Positions 41,702-51,900 of a stretch of 64,000 bases of DNA are shown here, piece by piece (the first letter of the stretch is position 1; each line of letters begins with the position of its first letter). The position numbers were made by a program, and so were the translations under genes. The stretch covers positions 13,748 through 77,747 of the forward strand of contig CAXSDV010000010.1 in NCBI GenBank assembly GCA_964235945.1, written 5' to 3'. This stretch comes from JASLDZ01 sp964235945 (GTDB taxonomy: Bacteria > Pseudomonadota > Alphaproteobacteria > Caulobacterales > Caulobacteraceae). Below the pieces are notes generated by a model, which saw only the letters and a program-made list of their open reading frames with translations, did no database searches and was not told where the DNA came from.

Positions 41702-42528
41702 ACCGGCTGGACGCCCGCTTCGCCGCGCTCAAGGCCGAGGACCGCGCCGCCTTCGTGGCCTACGTGATGGCCGGCGACCCCGACCTCGCCCGCTCCGAGG
41801 CGATCCTGGCGGGCCTGCCCGCGGCGGGGGCGGACGTGGTCGAGCTCGGCTACCCCTTCAGCGACCCCATGGCCGAGGGGCCGACCATCCAGCTCGCCTC
41901 CCAGCGGTCGCTGGCCGCGCGCACCACGCTGGCGGGCGTGCTGGACGTGGCGCGCCGCTTCCGCGCGGGCGAGGCGGGCACGCCGGTGGTGCTGATGGGC
42001 TATCTCAACCCGCTGCTCTCCTACGGCCTCGACCGCTTCGCCGCCGACGCCGCGGCCGCGGGCGTGGACGCCCTCATCGTGGTCGACTGCCCGCCGGAGG
42101 AGGCCGCGCCGCTGGCCGACGCCTTGGACGCGGCGGGGGTGGCGCTGGTGCGCCTCACCGCCCCCACCACCGACGACGCGCGGCTGGCGGTGGTAGCGCG
42201 GCGCACCTCCGGCTTCGTCTATTACGTGGCGGTGGCGGGCGTGACCGGGGTGGGCGCGGCGGACGCGGACGCGGTGGCCCCCGCCGTGGCGCGGGTGCGC
42301 GCGGCCACGGGCCTGCCCGTCGCCGTGGGTTTCGGCGTCCGCACGCCGGAGCTCGCCGCCGCCATCGCCCGGGTGGCGGACGCGGCCGTGGTGGGCTCGG
42401 CCCTCGTCGACGAGATCGCCCGCGCCGAGGCGTCGGGCGCCGACGCGGTGGAGGCGGTGCTGGCCCGGGCGCGCACCCTCTCCGCCGCCGTGCGCGGCGC
42501 CCGCGCCCGATCGGAGGCCGCCGCCTGA
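41698..42528 (+). CDS. trpA: Tryptophan synthase alpha chain
   Basis: Cleaves indole-glycerol phosphate and channels indole to TrpB. The 276-residue TIM barrel has the catalytic Glu in ADVVELGYPFSDPMAEGP and the catalytic Asp in ALIVVDCPPEEA; the phosphate site is VGFGVRTPE. It overlaps trpB and shares one base with the accD ATG (TGATG). Confidence 0.97.
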   Translation: MNRLDARFAALKAEDRAAFVAYVMAGDPDLARSEAILAGLPAAGADVVELGYPFSDPMAEGPTIQLASQRSLAARTTLAGVLDVARRFRAGEAGTPVVLMGYLNPLLSYGLDRFAADAAAAGVDALIVVDCPPEEAAPLADALDAAGVALVRLTAPTTDDARLAVVARRTSGFVYYVAVAGVTGVGAADADAVAPAVARVRAATGLPVAVGFGVRTPELAAAIARVADAAVVGSALVDEIARAEASGADAVEAVLARARTLSAAVRGARARSEAAA

Positions 42529-43469
42529 TGGACCAGACGCGCATTCCGCCGACGGAGGACACGGCCGCCCCCGCTCCCGACCGCCGCGGCGGCTGGCTCA
42601 GCCGCTTCGCGCCGGGCGTGCGCCCCCGCAAGAAGGGGGGCGACTCGCCGGAGAACCTCTGGGTCAAGGACCCGGACACGGGCGACATGCTGTTCCGCGC
42701 CGACCTGGAGGCCGCCGCCTGGGTGACGCCCTCCGGCCGGCACATGCGCATCGGCCCGGTTCCGCGCTTCCGCGCCACCTTCGACGACGCCCGCTACGAC
42801 ACGCTGCCGACGCCGGACGTGGTGGAGGACCCGCTGCGCTTCTCCGACGGCAAGCCCTATCCCGAGCGCCTGGCCGCCGCGCGGACGGCCACCGGCGAGC
42901 CCGACGCCATGGCCATCGCCCATGGCGCCATCCGCGGCGCGCCCGCCGTGGTGCTGGTGCAGGACTTCGCCTTCATGGGCGGATCGCTGGGCATGGCGGC
43001 GGGGGAGGGCTTCATCGCCGCCGCCCGGGCCGCCGTGGCGCGCGAGGCCCCGATGGTGGCCTTCACCGCCGCGGGCGGCGCGCGCATGCAGGAGGGCGCC
43101 CTGTCGCTCATGCAGATGGCGCGCACCACCCTGGCCATCCAGGAGCTCAAGGCGGCGCGCCTGCCCTACGTGGTGGTGCTGACCGACCCCACCACCGGCG
43201 GCGTCACCGCCAGCTACGCCATGCTGGGCGACGTGCACCTGGCCGAGCCGGGCGCCTTGATCGGCTTCGCGGGCCCGCGCGTGATCGAGCAGACCATCCG
43301 CGAGAAGCTGCCCCCCGGCTTCCAGCGCAGCGAATACCTGGTCGAGAAGGGCATGGTCGACCGCGTGGTGCCGCGCCGCGAGCTGCCGGACGTGCTGGGC
43401 CGCCTGCTGCACACCCTGGCCGAGGCGCGCCGCCGCGCGCCGCCGGGGGCGCCGTCCCGGGCGGCCTGA
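42528..43469 (+). CDS. accD: Acetyl-CoA carboxylase carboxyltransferase beta subunit, zinc ribbon lost
   Basis: With AccA transfers carboxyl from biotin to acetyl-CoA, the first committed step of fatty acid synthesis. The 313 residues have the crotonase-fold carboxyltransferase core (QDFAFMGGSLGMAAGEGF, AAGGARMQEGALSLMQMA, DPTTGGVTASYAMLGD, GFAGPRVIEQTIREKLP). The N-terminal zinc ribbon is present in outline (LWVKDPDTGDMLF, WVTPSGRHMRIGP) but the four cysteines are replaced by D48, T51, T67 and G70, and the protein has no cysteine at all. It sits in the usual trp-accD-folC order. Confidence 0.96.
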   Translation: MDQTRIPPTEDTAAPAPDRRGGWLSRFAPGVRPRKKGGDSPENLWVKDPDTGDMLFRADLEAAAWVTPSGRHMRIGPVPRFRATFDDARYDTLPTPDVVEDPLRFSDGKPYPERLAAARTATGEPDAMAIAHGAIRGAPAVVLVQDFAFMGGSLGMAAGEGFIAAARAAVAREAPMVAFTAAGGARMQEGALSLMQMARTTLAIQELKAARLPYVVVLTDPTTGGVTASYAMLGDVHLAEPGALIGFAGPRVIEQTIREKLPPGFQRSEYLVEKGMVDRVVPRRELPDVLGRLLHTLAEARRRAPPGAPSRAA

Positions 43470-43493
43470 ACCGGCCGGCGTGGGAGGAACCGC

Positions 43494-44834
43494 GTGAGCG
43501 ACGTCTTCGGCGCCCAGGACGGGCCGGCGCTGTCGGCCGCGCTCACCCGGCTGCAGCGGCTCCACCCGCGCGCCATCGACCTCGGCCTGTCGCGCGTGGA
43601 CCGGGTGTGCGGGGCGCTCGGCCGCCCGGAACGGCGGCTGCCGCCGGTGATCCACGTGGCGGGCACCAACGGCAAGGGCTCGACCGTCGCCTTCGTGCGC
43701 GCCGCGGCCGAGGCGGCGGGCCTGCGCGTCCACGTGCTGACCTCCCCCCACCTGGTGCGCTTCGTCGAACGCCTGCGCCTGGCGGGACGGCTGGTGGAGG
43801 AGCCGGCGATGGTGGACGCACTGGAGCGGGTGGAGCGGGCGAACGCCGGCGCCGCCCTGTCCTTCTTCGAGGCGGTCACCGCCGCCCAGTTCCTGCTCAT
43901 GGCCGAAACGCCCGCCGACCTCGCGGTGGTGGAGGTGGGGCTGGGCGGCCGCCACGACGCCACCAACCTCGTGTCGCCCGCGGTGAGCGTGATCGCCCCC
44001 GTGGCGCTGGATCACCGCGAGTTCCTGGGCGACACGCTGGAGCTGGTGGCGGGAGAGAAGGCGGGCGTCGTCAAGCCGGGCGCGCCCGTGGTCGTCGCCC
44101 ACCAGGTCGAGGCCGCCCTGGCGCAGGTGGAGGCGCAGGCCGAGCGGGTGGGCGCGCCCGTCTTCGCCGCCGGGCGCGACTGGGACGCCTGGAGCGAGCG
44201 CGGCCGCCTGCTGGTGCAGTGGAACGACCGGCTGCTCGACCTGCCGCCCCCCGCCCTGCCCGGCGCGCACCAGGTCGCCAACGCCGGGCTGGCGGTCGCC
44301 GCCCTGCTCGCCTGGGGCGACGCGGGCGGCCCGCGGGTGGAGGAGGCGGCGCTGGCGACGGGCGTGGCGGGCGCGCGCTGGCCCGCGCGGATGCAGCGCC
44401 TGACCGCCGGTCCCCTGGCCGAGGCCGCCGCCGCGCGCGGGAGCGACCTGTGGCTCGACGGCGGCCACAACCCCCACGCCGCCGCCGCCGTGGCCGACTT
44501 CGCCCGCACCTTGCACGCGCGAGACGGCCGCCCCGTGGCGCTGATCGTCGGCCTGCTGCGCACGAAGGACGCCGAGGGCGTGTTCGCCGCCCTCAAGGCC
44601 GCCGACGCCCGCGTCCACATCACCGGCTTCGCTGCGCAGGCGGCGGCCACGCCCGAGACCCTGGCCGAAGCGGCGGCGCGCGCGGGCGTGATCGCGCATC
44701 CCCACACCGATGTGGCGCAGGCCCTGGCCGCCGCCCTGTCCGAGCCCGGCCCCCCGCCGCACGTGCTGGTGGCGGGCTCGCTCCACCTCTCCGGCGAAAT
44801 CCTGGCCCTAGACCGCGCCACCTGGCCGCAGTGA
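43494..44834 (+). CDS. folC: Folylpolyglutamate / dihydrofolate synthase
   Basis: Adds glutamate to dihydropteroate and folates. A Mur-ligase-like protein of 446 residues: P-loop HVAGTNGKGSTVAF, LTSPHLVRFVERL, VEVGLGGRHDATN, and LWLDGGHNPHAAAAV in the C-terminal domain. Starts at GTG 43494 with GGGAGGA upstream, 24 bases after accD. The palindromic repeat at 44917 follows and may end its transcript. Confidence 0.96.
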   Translation: MSDVFGAQDGPALSAALTRLQRLHPRAIDLGLSRVDRVCGALGRPERRLPPVIHVAGTNGKGSTVAFVRAAAEAAGLRVHVLTSPHLVRFVERLRLAGRLVEEPAMVDALERVERANAGAALSFFEAVTAAQFLLMAETPADLAVVEVGLGGRHDATNLVSPAVSVIAPVALDHREFLGDTLELVAGEKAGVVKPGAPVVVAHQVEAALAQVEAQAERVGAPVFAAGRDWDAWSERGRLLVQWNDRLLDLPPPALPGAHQVANAGLAVAALLAWGDAGGPRVEEAALATGVAGARWPARMQRLTAGPLAEAAAARGSDLWLDGGHNPHAAAAVADFARTLHARDGRPVALIVGLLRTKDAEGVFAALKAADARVHITGFAAQAAATPETLAEAAARAGVIAHPHTDVAQALAAALSEPGPPPHVLVAGSLHLSGEILALDRATWPQ

Positions 44835-44916
44835 CCCAAGCGCGGGGGCCGCGCCCCGAGCCTCACGGGTCCCGAACGGGAGCGTCGCCCGTCGGCGCAA
44901 CTCCAACCCAAGTCAT

Positions 44917-44959
44917 AGCCCTGTGTTCGACACGTCTCCGACAGGTCGAACACAGGGCT
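44917..44959. repeat. Dispersed palindromic repeat, copy 1 (full), also likely bidirectional terminator
   Basis: Fifteen-base perfect arms AGCCCTGTGTTCGAC (44917-44931) and GTCGAACACAGGGCT (44945-44959) with a 13-base centre, in which GTC-TCC-GAC can pair again. It sits between the convergent folC and trxA genes. Bases 44925-44959 recur at 63965-63999 with one difference in 35. It belongs to no gene and has the size and shape of a REP-like intergenic element. Confidence 0.85.
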
Positions 44960-45030
44960 TCAGCTGCCGGAGCGCACCTTCAAGCGGTCGCGAAGGTCTA
45001 CGCACGCGGCTTCGTCGCGGGCGAGCGGGG

Positions 45031-45369
45031 TTACGCGGCGGCGGTGCTCACGCCCGCTTCGGCCAGCCATTCCAGGATTTTCGCCTTGGGCTTCGCGCCC
45101 ACCGCCATCGACGCCATCTTGCCGTCCTTGAACAGCATCAGCGTGGGGATGCCGCGCACGCCGTAGCGGCCGGGGGTCATGGGGGACTCCTCGGTGTTCA
45201 CCTTGGCGACGGTGAGGGCGTCGGCCAGCTCCTCGCTGATCTGGTCGAGGGCGGGGGCGATCTGCTTGCAGGGGCCGCACCACTCCGCCCAGAAATCCAC
45301 CAGCACGGGCTTGTCCGACTGCAGGACCTTGGATTCGAAGCTGTCGTCGTCGACCTTCACCGTGGCCAT
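45031..45369 (-). CDS. trxA: Thioredoxin
   Basis: General cytoplasmic disulfide reductant, 112 residues. Active site DFWAEWCGPCKQIAP; cis-Pro loop GVRGIPTLMLF. ATG at 45369 gives the standard length; the frame extends 16 codons further without reason. It ends the tsaE-amgK-murU-addB-addA-trxA series, 87 bases after addA. Confidence 0.97.
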   Translation of the reverse strand: MATVKVDDDSFESKVLQSDKPVLVDFWAEWCGPCKQIAPALDQISEELADALTVAKVNTEESPMTPGRYGVRGIPTLMLFKDGKMASMAVGAKPKAKILEWLAEAGVSTAAA

Positions 45370-45456
45370 GTCCGCTCTCCCAATCGATCCGCAGGCCGGC
45401 GCGCGTACGCGCCGCATTGTTCGAAGGCACCGAGGTAGGCGGGTGCGCCCGGGGGT

Positions 45457-48400
45457 TCAACCGCCGCGCCGCACCCGCGCCAGCTCCTGGGCGACCACAT
45501 TTTCCGGCACCGGCATCAGCTTGGGTCCGTCCGTCCAGACCAGCGCGGCCTCCACCCGGCGGTCGGGGAACACCGCGCGCAGCACCGCCACGTAGAGCGC
45601 CATCTGCACGAGGTAGGCGGGATCGGCCGCTTCGATGCGGTCGGGGGCGGGGCGGTTGGTCTTGAAGTCCACCACCAGCACGCGCTCGGGGGTGACCACC
45701 ATGCGGTCGATGCGGCCGGACACGAACAGGCCCGGCGGCAGATCGGGGGCGCCGCCGGCCACCGCCGCCTCCGCCCGGCCGCCCGGGCCGAACACGGCGG
45801 CGAAGCGCGCGTCGCCCAGGACGCCCAGCGCGGCCCCCGCCATCTCGCGCCGCTGCTCGGGAGTGAGGTCGCGCTCGCGCTCCAGCAGGCGCGCGGCGGC
45901 GTCGGCGCGGCCGCCCGCCTCCACGTCCGGCAGGAGCTGGAGCAGGCGGTGGATCAGCTCGCCGCGGCGGAAGCGGCCGAGGCCGCCCGCCGCCGCCAGG
46001 GGCGAGGGCGCGGGCCCGCGGCCCCGTTCGGCGTAGGCGGACGGGTTGGCGAAGGCGCTGGTCGCGGGTTCGGCGGGACCGGGCGCGGTCAGCCAGGCGG
46101 GGAGGGGCGGCTCGGCCACGGGCGGGCTCTGCAGCTTGAGCTGCGGGCGCGGATCGGGGCCGTAGCGGCGCACGAGAAGCTCGCCCTCCGCCACCGTTCG
46201 GGCGTCGACGCCCGGTCGGGCGAAGGCCGCCTCCACCCGCGCGTACCAGCTGTCGGCGGCCGGCCCCTTCTCGCGGGCGGACAGGCGGCCGCAGACGATC
46301 ACCCGGTCGCGCGCGCGGGTCAGCGCCACGTAGAGCAGGCGCAGGCCCTCCTCCGCCTGGCGGTCCTTGATGCGCTGGCGGGCGGCGGCGCTCTCCGGCG
46401 TGTCGGCCGCCCCGCGCGGCGCGAACACCAGGCCGCCGTCGTCCGTGGCCAGCAGCGCGGGCGCGGGCGCGGGCGGGCGCCCCGTGGTGTCGGGCAGGAT
46501 CACCACCGGGGCTTCCAGCCCCTTGGCGCCGTGCACGGTCATCACCCGCACCTGGGCGCCCGCCCCCTCCAGCTCGCGCTTGACCTCCACCTCCGCGCGT
46601 TCGAGCTCGGCGGCGAAGCGTTCGAGGTCGGCCACGCCGCGGCCCTCGGCGGCCAGGGCCTCGGCCAGGAGCTCCTCCAGCGCGTCCTCCGCCTCGGGGC
46701 CCAGGCGCGTGAGGATGCGCTGGCGCATGGGGCGCCCGGCCGCGTCCAGCCGGCCCAGCACCCGGCCCAGCCAGTCGAACGGCCCGCGCTCGCGCGCCTC
46801 CGCCCGCGCCCAGCCCAGGAAGACGCGCGCCGCCAGCCATTCGGGCCGCTCGTCGCCCCGGCGCGAGAGCTCGGCCCACAGGTTGCTCTTCTCGTCGCGG
46901 GCGTGGGCCAGGGCGTAGAGGCCGCCCTCGTCCACGTCGCAGAACGGGCTGCGCAGCAGCGCCGCGAGCGTCAGGTCGTCCCACGGGAACAGGCAGAAGC
47001 GCATCAGCGCGCGCACGTCCTCGAACACCACGTGGCTGGAGAGCTTCAGCCTGTCGGCCCCGGCCACGGGAACGCCGGCGGTCTTCAGCGCACGGAGGAT
47101 CTCCTCGAACAGGGCGTCGCGCCGGCGCACCAGGATCAGCACGTCGCCCGCGTGGATCGGCCGCCAGTCCTTCCGGTCGCGGTCGTAGACGGCCTCGCCG
47201 CGGTCGATCATGTCGCCGATCGCCTGGGCGATGCGCCTCGCCAGGCGCTTCCTCGCCGAGTCGGGGGCGGGGGTGTCCAGCGGCGCGTCCCAGGCGTCGG
47301 GCTCCTCGACGGGCTGGTCCTGGAACAGGGGCCAGAGGTCGACGCAGCCCGCGTGGTCGCGGCGCGGGCCGCCCACCACGTGGCGCACCACCTCCTCGCC
47401 CACGGGCGGGGCGACCGCGGAGCGGGTCGCGGGATCGGCGAACACCGCGTCCACGAAGGCCAGCACCTGCGGGGTCGAACGCCAGCTCTCCAAGAGCGGC
47501 ACCACGTCCAGCTCGCGCCCGGCGCCCTGGGCCAACGCCTGGTAGGCGCGCGTCTCCTCCAGCAGGCGCTCGGGCGCGGCCCCCTGGAAGGAGTAGATCG
47601 ACTGCTTCTCGTCGCCCACCACGAACACGGTGCGGCGCGCCTTGGCGCCTTCGCCGCGCACGCCGGCGCCCGCGAAGAACTCGCCGGTGAGCGCCCGCAG
47701 GATCGACCACTGGTCGGGGCTCGTGTCCTGCGCCTCGTCCAGCAGCACGTGGTCGATGCCGCCGTCGAGCTTGTAGAGCACCCAGGCCGCCTCCGACCGG
47801 CGGGTCAGCAGGTCGGCCGCGCGCGAGATCAGGTCGGAGAAGTCCAGCGCCCCCGCCGCGTGCTTGGCCCCCTCGTAGAGTTCGGCGTGGGCGACCGCGA
47901 GCGTCAGCACGTGGACGGTGTCGCGCGCCTGGCGGGCGGCGGTGGCGGTGCGGCAGGTGTCGTGCAGCCGCGCCTGCTCGCGCCCGAGCCAGGCCAGGGT
48001 CTCGGCGTCCACCGCCTGGGTGCCCAGGCGCTTGGCGGGCTCGCCTTCCTTGGTGGAGAACACCGCCCAGCAGTCGGAGAAGCCCGCGGGCGAGGTGGCG
48101 GCGCACTCGGCCAAGCGGGTCAGCCGCGCCCCCAGCGCCGCGTCCGAGCTCTTGCCGGTGAGCGCCAGGGCGGCGGCGGCCGAGCGCCAGCGCGCCCAGT
48201 CGCAGGCGGTGGCGGCGGCGTGCTCCAGCTCCTCCGGGTGGCGGGGCGCGCCGGGGAAGCCCGCCCGGTCCCACACGTCGTCCTCCAGCGTCACGCCCCG
48301 CTCGAGGCAGGCGCGGGCGTAGGCCTGCACCGTCTCGCGTCCGCCCTCGAAGCCGGTGAGCAAGGTTTCAAAGGCGCGTCCGTCCAGCTCGACGGCGAGG

Positions 48401-48921
48401 TGGGCGTAGGCGGCGCCCACGCGGCCGCCGGGGTCGGCCAGCGCCAGTTCGGCCAACTCCTCGCGGGCGCGGGCGGAGACCTCGCGCCGCGCGGCGTCCT
48501 CCAGCACCGCGAAGCCCGGGGAGACGCCCGCCTCCAGCGGAAAGCGACGCAGCAGCGCCTCGCAGAAGGCGTGCAGCGTCTGGATCTTCAGCCCGCCCGG
48601 CGTCTCCAGCGCGCGGGCGAACAGGGTGCGGGCGCGCGACAGGTCGCGCCGGTCCTCGCCGATGCGCGCGAGCTCGTCGCCCAGGCGCGCGTCGTCCAGC
48701 ACCGACCAGCCGCCCAGGCGCTCGAACAGGCGGCGCTGCATCTCGGCGGCGGCGGCCTTGGTGTAGGTGACGCACAGCACCGCCTCCGGCCGCGCGCCGC
48801 GCAGCAGCAGGCGCGCCACCCGGTCCACCAGGGTGGAGGTCTTGCCCGATCCCGCGTTGGCGGTGACGAAAACGTCGAGCGCGGGGTCGGCGGCGTGCAC
48901 CTGGGGGGTGGGGGCGTTCAC
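45457..48921 (-). CDS. addA: Double-strand break repair helicase-nuclease AddA
   Basis: The helicase-nuclease subunit of AddAB, which processes DNA ends for RecA. The 1154-residue protein has UvrD-type helicase motifs (VTANAGSGKTSTLVDRVARL near residue 20; LLDEAQDTSPDQWSIL; VFVVGDEKQSIYSFQGA; MTVHGAKGLEAPVVILPD; LRLLYVALTRARDRVIVCG) and a C-terminal RecB-type nuclease (RVLVVDFKTNRPAP). It starts at GTG 48921, overlapping the addB stop (GTGA). Confidence 0.96.
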   Translation of the reverse strand: MNAPTPQVHAADPALDVFVTANAGSGKTSTLVDRVARLLLRGARPEAVLCVTYTKAAAAEMQRRLFERLGGWSVLDDARLGDELARIGEDRRDLSRARTLFARALETPGGLKIQTLHAFCEALLRRFPLEAGVSPGFAVLEDAARREVSARAREELAELALADPGGRVGAAYAHLAVELDGRAFETLLTGFEGGRETVQAYARACLERGVTLEDDVWDRAGFPGAPRHPEELEHAAATACDWARWRSAAAALALTGKSSDAALGARLTRLAECAATSPAGFSDCWAVFSTKEGEPAKRLGTQAVDAETLAWLGREQARLHDTCRTATAARQARDTVHVLTLAVAHAELYEGAKHAAGALDFSDLISRAADLLTRRSEAAWVLYKLDGGIDHVLLDEAQDTSPDQWSILRALTGEFFAGAGVRGEGAKARRTVFVVGDEKQSIYSFQGAAPERLLEETRAYQALAQGAGRELDVVPLLESWRSTPQVLAFVDAVFADPATRSAVAPPVGEEVVRHVVGGPRRDHAGCVDLWPLFQDQPVEEPDAWDAPLDTPAPDSARKRLARRIAQAIGDMIDRGEAVYDRDRKDWRPIHAGDVLILVRRRDALFEEILRALKTAGVPVAGADRLKLSSHVVFEDVRALMRFCLFPWDDLTLAALLRSPFCDVDEGGLYALAHARDEKSNLWAELSRRGDERPEWLAARVFLGWARAEARERGPFDWLGRVLGRLDAAGRPMRQRILTRLGPEAEDALEELLAEALAAEGRGVADLERFAAELERAEVEVKRELEGAGAQVRVMTVHGAKGLEAPVVILPDTTGRPPAPAPALLATDDGGLVFAPRGAADTPESAAARQRIKDRQAEEGLRLLYVALTRARDRVIVCGRLSAREKGPAADSWYARVEAAFARPGVDARTVAEGELLVRRYGPDPRPQLKLQSPPVAEPPLPAWLTAPGPAEPATSAFANPSAYAERGRGPAPSPLAAAGGLGRFRRGELIHRLLQLLPDVEAGGRADAAARLLERERDLTPEQRREMAGAALGVLGDARFAAVFGPGGRAEAAVAGGAPDLPPGLFVSGRIDRMVVTPERVLVVDFKTNRPAPDRIEAADPAYLVQMALYVAVLRAVFPDRRVEAALVWTDGPKLMPVPENVVAQELARVRRGG

Positions 48922-51900
48922 GCTTCGCTTCCCGCCGTCTCGCCGTCGCCGCCCGCCTCGCCCATCACCCGCCATTCCCATAGGCGCGCCAGGTGGTCGT
49001 AGTCGCCGCGGATGCGCCCGAGGAACTGCGGGGCCGCCCAGGAGAGATAGGGGGTGGACGGATCGTCGAAGCGCGCCACCCGCGCCAGCAGCCCCTCCAT
49101 GGCGCGCACCGCCAGCTCGCGGCTGTGGCCGCCGGCCTCGCCGCGCACCTCCGCCCGGCCCGGCTCGCGCCGCCCGGTGACGCGCACATAGGCCAACTCT
49201 CCGGGTTCGGACGATCCCACCGCCTCGAAGCCGCCCTGCGCCAGGATGGCGGCGGTGAGGGTGAGCTGGGGCGAGAACCCGCTCTCCACCTGCTTGGAAC
49301 TGGGCGCGGCGCCCGTCTTGAAGTCGAGCACGTCCGTGCGGCCGGGGCGGCGCTCCAGCCGGTCGGCCTTGGCGGAGACGACGAAGGGGGCGTGCGGCGC
49401 GGGCAGGGCGAGCTTGCCGGTCATCTCCACGTGCAGCTCGGCCCCGTCGCGGCGCGCGGTTTCGAACTCCACCGCCCAGCGCGCGAGGTTGGAGGCCAGC
49501 GCCCGCTCGCGCGCCATGCGCCAGCCGGGCAGGCCCGCCGTGTGCAGGGCCTCGGCCAGCAGGGCCTCGAAGCGCGCGGGCGCCCCCTCGTCCAGGGCGT
49601 CGTCGACGAAGCGCTGGAAGGCGGCGTGGACGGCCTCGCCGCGGGCGCGCGCCTCCACCGGCTCGTCCGGCCGGGCCAGGGCGCGCAGGCGCAGCACGTA
49701 GCGGGCGTAGGTCGCGTAAGGGTCGCGGATCCACTCCTCCACCCGGGTCACGGCCAGCTCGCGCGGGCGGGCCTCCACCGGCGGGGTGGGGGCGGGCCGC
49801 CGCGCGAGGCGCAGGGAGGGCGGCGTGGGGGCGAGCGGCGCGTCCAGCGCGGCGGCCCAGCACGCGACCTCCGGCCGGCCGGGGAGCTCCGACCCCGCGC
49901 CGCGCGCCAGCGTCTCCAGCCGCCACAGCCAGCGCGACTTGACCGCGGGGGCGCCGCCGCGCCGCTCGGCGTGGATCATCGCCACCTGCGGCGCGCAGGC
50001 GGCCTGGGCGAAGTCGTGCGCCGCCTGGCCCGTGCGCCGCTCGGGAGGCGGCAGGCCCAGAGCCGAGCGCATGGGGCGCGACAGGAAGGGGTCGGTGGGG
50101 GCGGGACGGGGCCAGACACCCTCCTCCAGCCCCGCCAGCACCAACAGGTCGGCGCGCACCAGCCGCGCCTCGATCAGGCCCAGTATGCGCAGGCGCGGGT
50201 GCAGCGCGCCGCCGGTGCGCACCACCTCACGCGCGGCCAGCGCCTCCACCACCTGGGCGAAGCCCAGCACGGTGCAGGCGGGCAGGCCCGCCCCGTCCTC
50301 CATCAGGCCCGCCAGCAACGCCGCGGCCGCCTCGCCGCCGGGGCCGGCCCACAGCTCGCCCAGGCGCCCGTCGGCGTCCGACGCCAGGAGCTCCAGCGCC
50401 TCGGCCAGGGCCCGCGCCGCCAGCGGGGCGGAGGCCGTATTCCCCGCGGAGAAGGGCGCGCGGGCGTGGTCGAGCGCGGCCCGCAGCGCCTCGGCCAGGG
50501 CCAGGGCCTCCGGCTCCTCGGCGAGGTGGGCTTGCAGCTCGGTCCAGGCGCGAGGGCGCGGCCCGCGCAGGCCGCGCCGCTCGAAGCGCCGCCGCGCGAG
50601 GTCCAGGGTCGCCGCGTTCCGGCCCAGGCGCGCCAGCGAGTGCTTGGCCAGCGCCAGCAGCGTGGAGGGATCGAGCGGGTCGGCGGCCGCCCGCGCCAGC
50701 AGGGTCAACACCACGCCCGCGGGAAAGGCGGGCAGGGGCGCGCCGGCGGAACTGTCCGCCGCCACCCCCCAGCGCGAGAGCCGCGCGGACACGCGCCGCG
50801 CCAGGGCGGGATCGGGGGTGACGAGGGCGGCGGTGCGGCCGGGGGTCTCCAGCGCCTCGCGCAGCAGCAGCGCGGCCTGGGCGGCGGCGTCCTCCTCCGT
50901 ACGGGCGGACAGCACGCATAGCCCCTCCAGCCCCTCGGCCACGGGGTCGGCCCCGGCGACGGCCCCCTCCGCCTCCAGGTCGCCGATCAGCCGCAGCCAG
51001 TCGGCGGTGGCCTCCGGCGGGCGCAGCGCCTCGTTGACCACCCGGCGGCGCGCGCGGCCCCGGGCGGCGTCGGCGGCGGTCTCCTCCGCCGGCCAGGGGC
51101 GCACGTCCGCGCGCTCCACCCCCGCGCGGGCCAGCAGGCGTCGCAGCGCGCCCTGGGGGTGGGCCTCGCCCACCTGCGCCCAGGCGTCGTCGGCGAGATC
51201 GAGGTCGAGCCCGGGCAGCACGACGGCGCCCCGCGGCGCGGCGGCCACCGCGGCCAACAGGTCGGCGGAGGCGGGGGCCGAGCCCGTGGAGCCCGCCGCC
51301 ACCAGCGGGTGCTCGGGCGGTCGGGCGCGCCACTGGTCGGCCAGGGCGCGCAGCAGGGCGATGCGCCGCGCCGACACGTCCACCAGGCCGAGCTCCTCCA
51401 GGCGCGCGGGCCAGGCGCGCACGGCGATGTCGAGGAAGCGCGCGGAGATCTCCCAGTGGCGCGCGAGTTCGCCCTCGACCAGCCCCTCCACGCGCGAGGC
51501 GTCCGCTTCCTCGATCTGCACCGCGTCCAGAAAGGCGGCCAGGGCGTCGGCGAGGTCCAGGGCGGCGGCGGCGTCCAGGGTGCGGCGGAGCAGGTGCTGG
51601 TGCTCGACCACCAGCCGGGCCAGCTCGAAGCGGCGGCGGCCGGCGGTGACGGCGGGGGGCAGGTCCAGCGCCGCGTCGCCCGGCTCGAAGGGCGGCTCGC
51701 CCTCGTCCAGGTCGCCCAGGGTGCGGATCTGCGGCAGGAGCACGGCCCGCCCGCCCGCCGCCCCCGTGAAGGCGGCGGCCAGCTCGCGCGCGGCGCGGCG
51801 GTTGGGCAGCAGCACCACCGCGTCCGACAGCGCCTGCGGCCCCTCCTCGCCCAGGCGGGTCCACAGGCCGCGGGCGAGGTCGTGGAGGAAGGGGCGGTGG

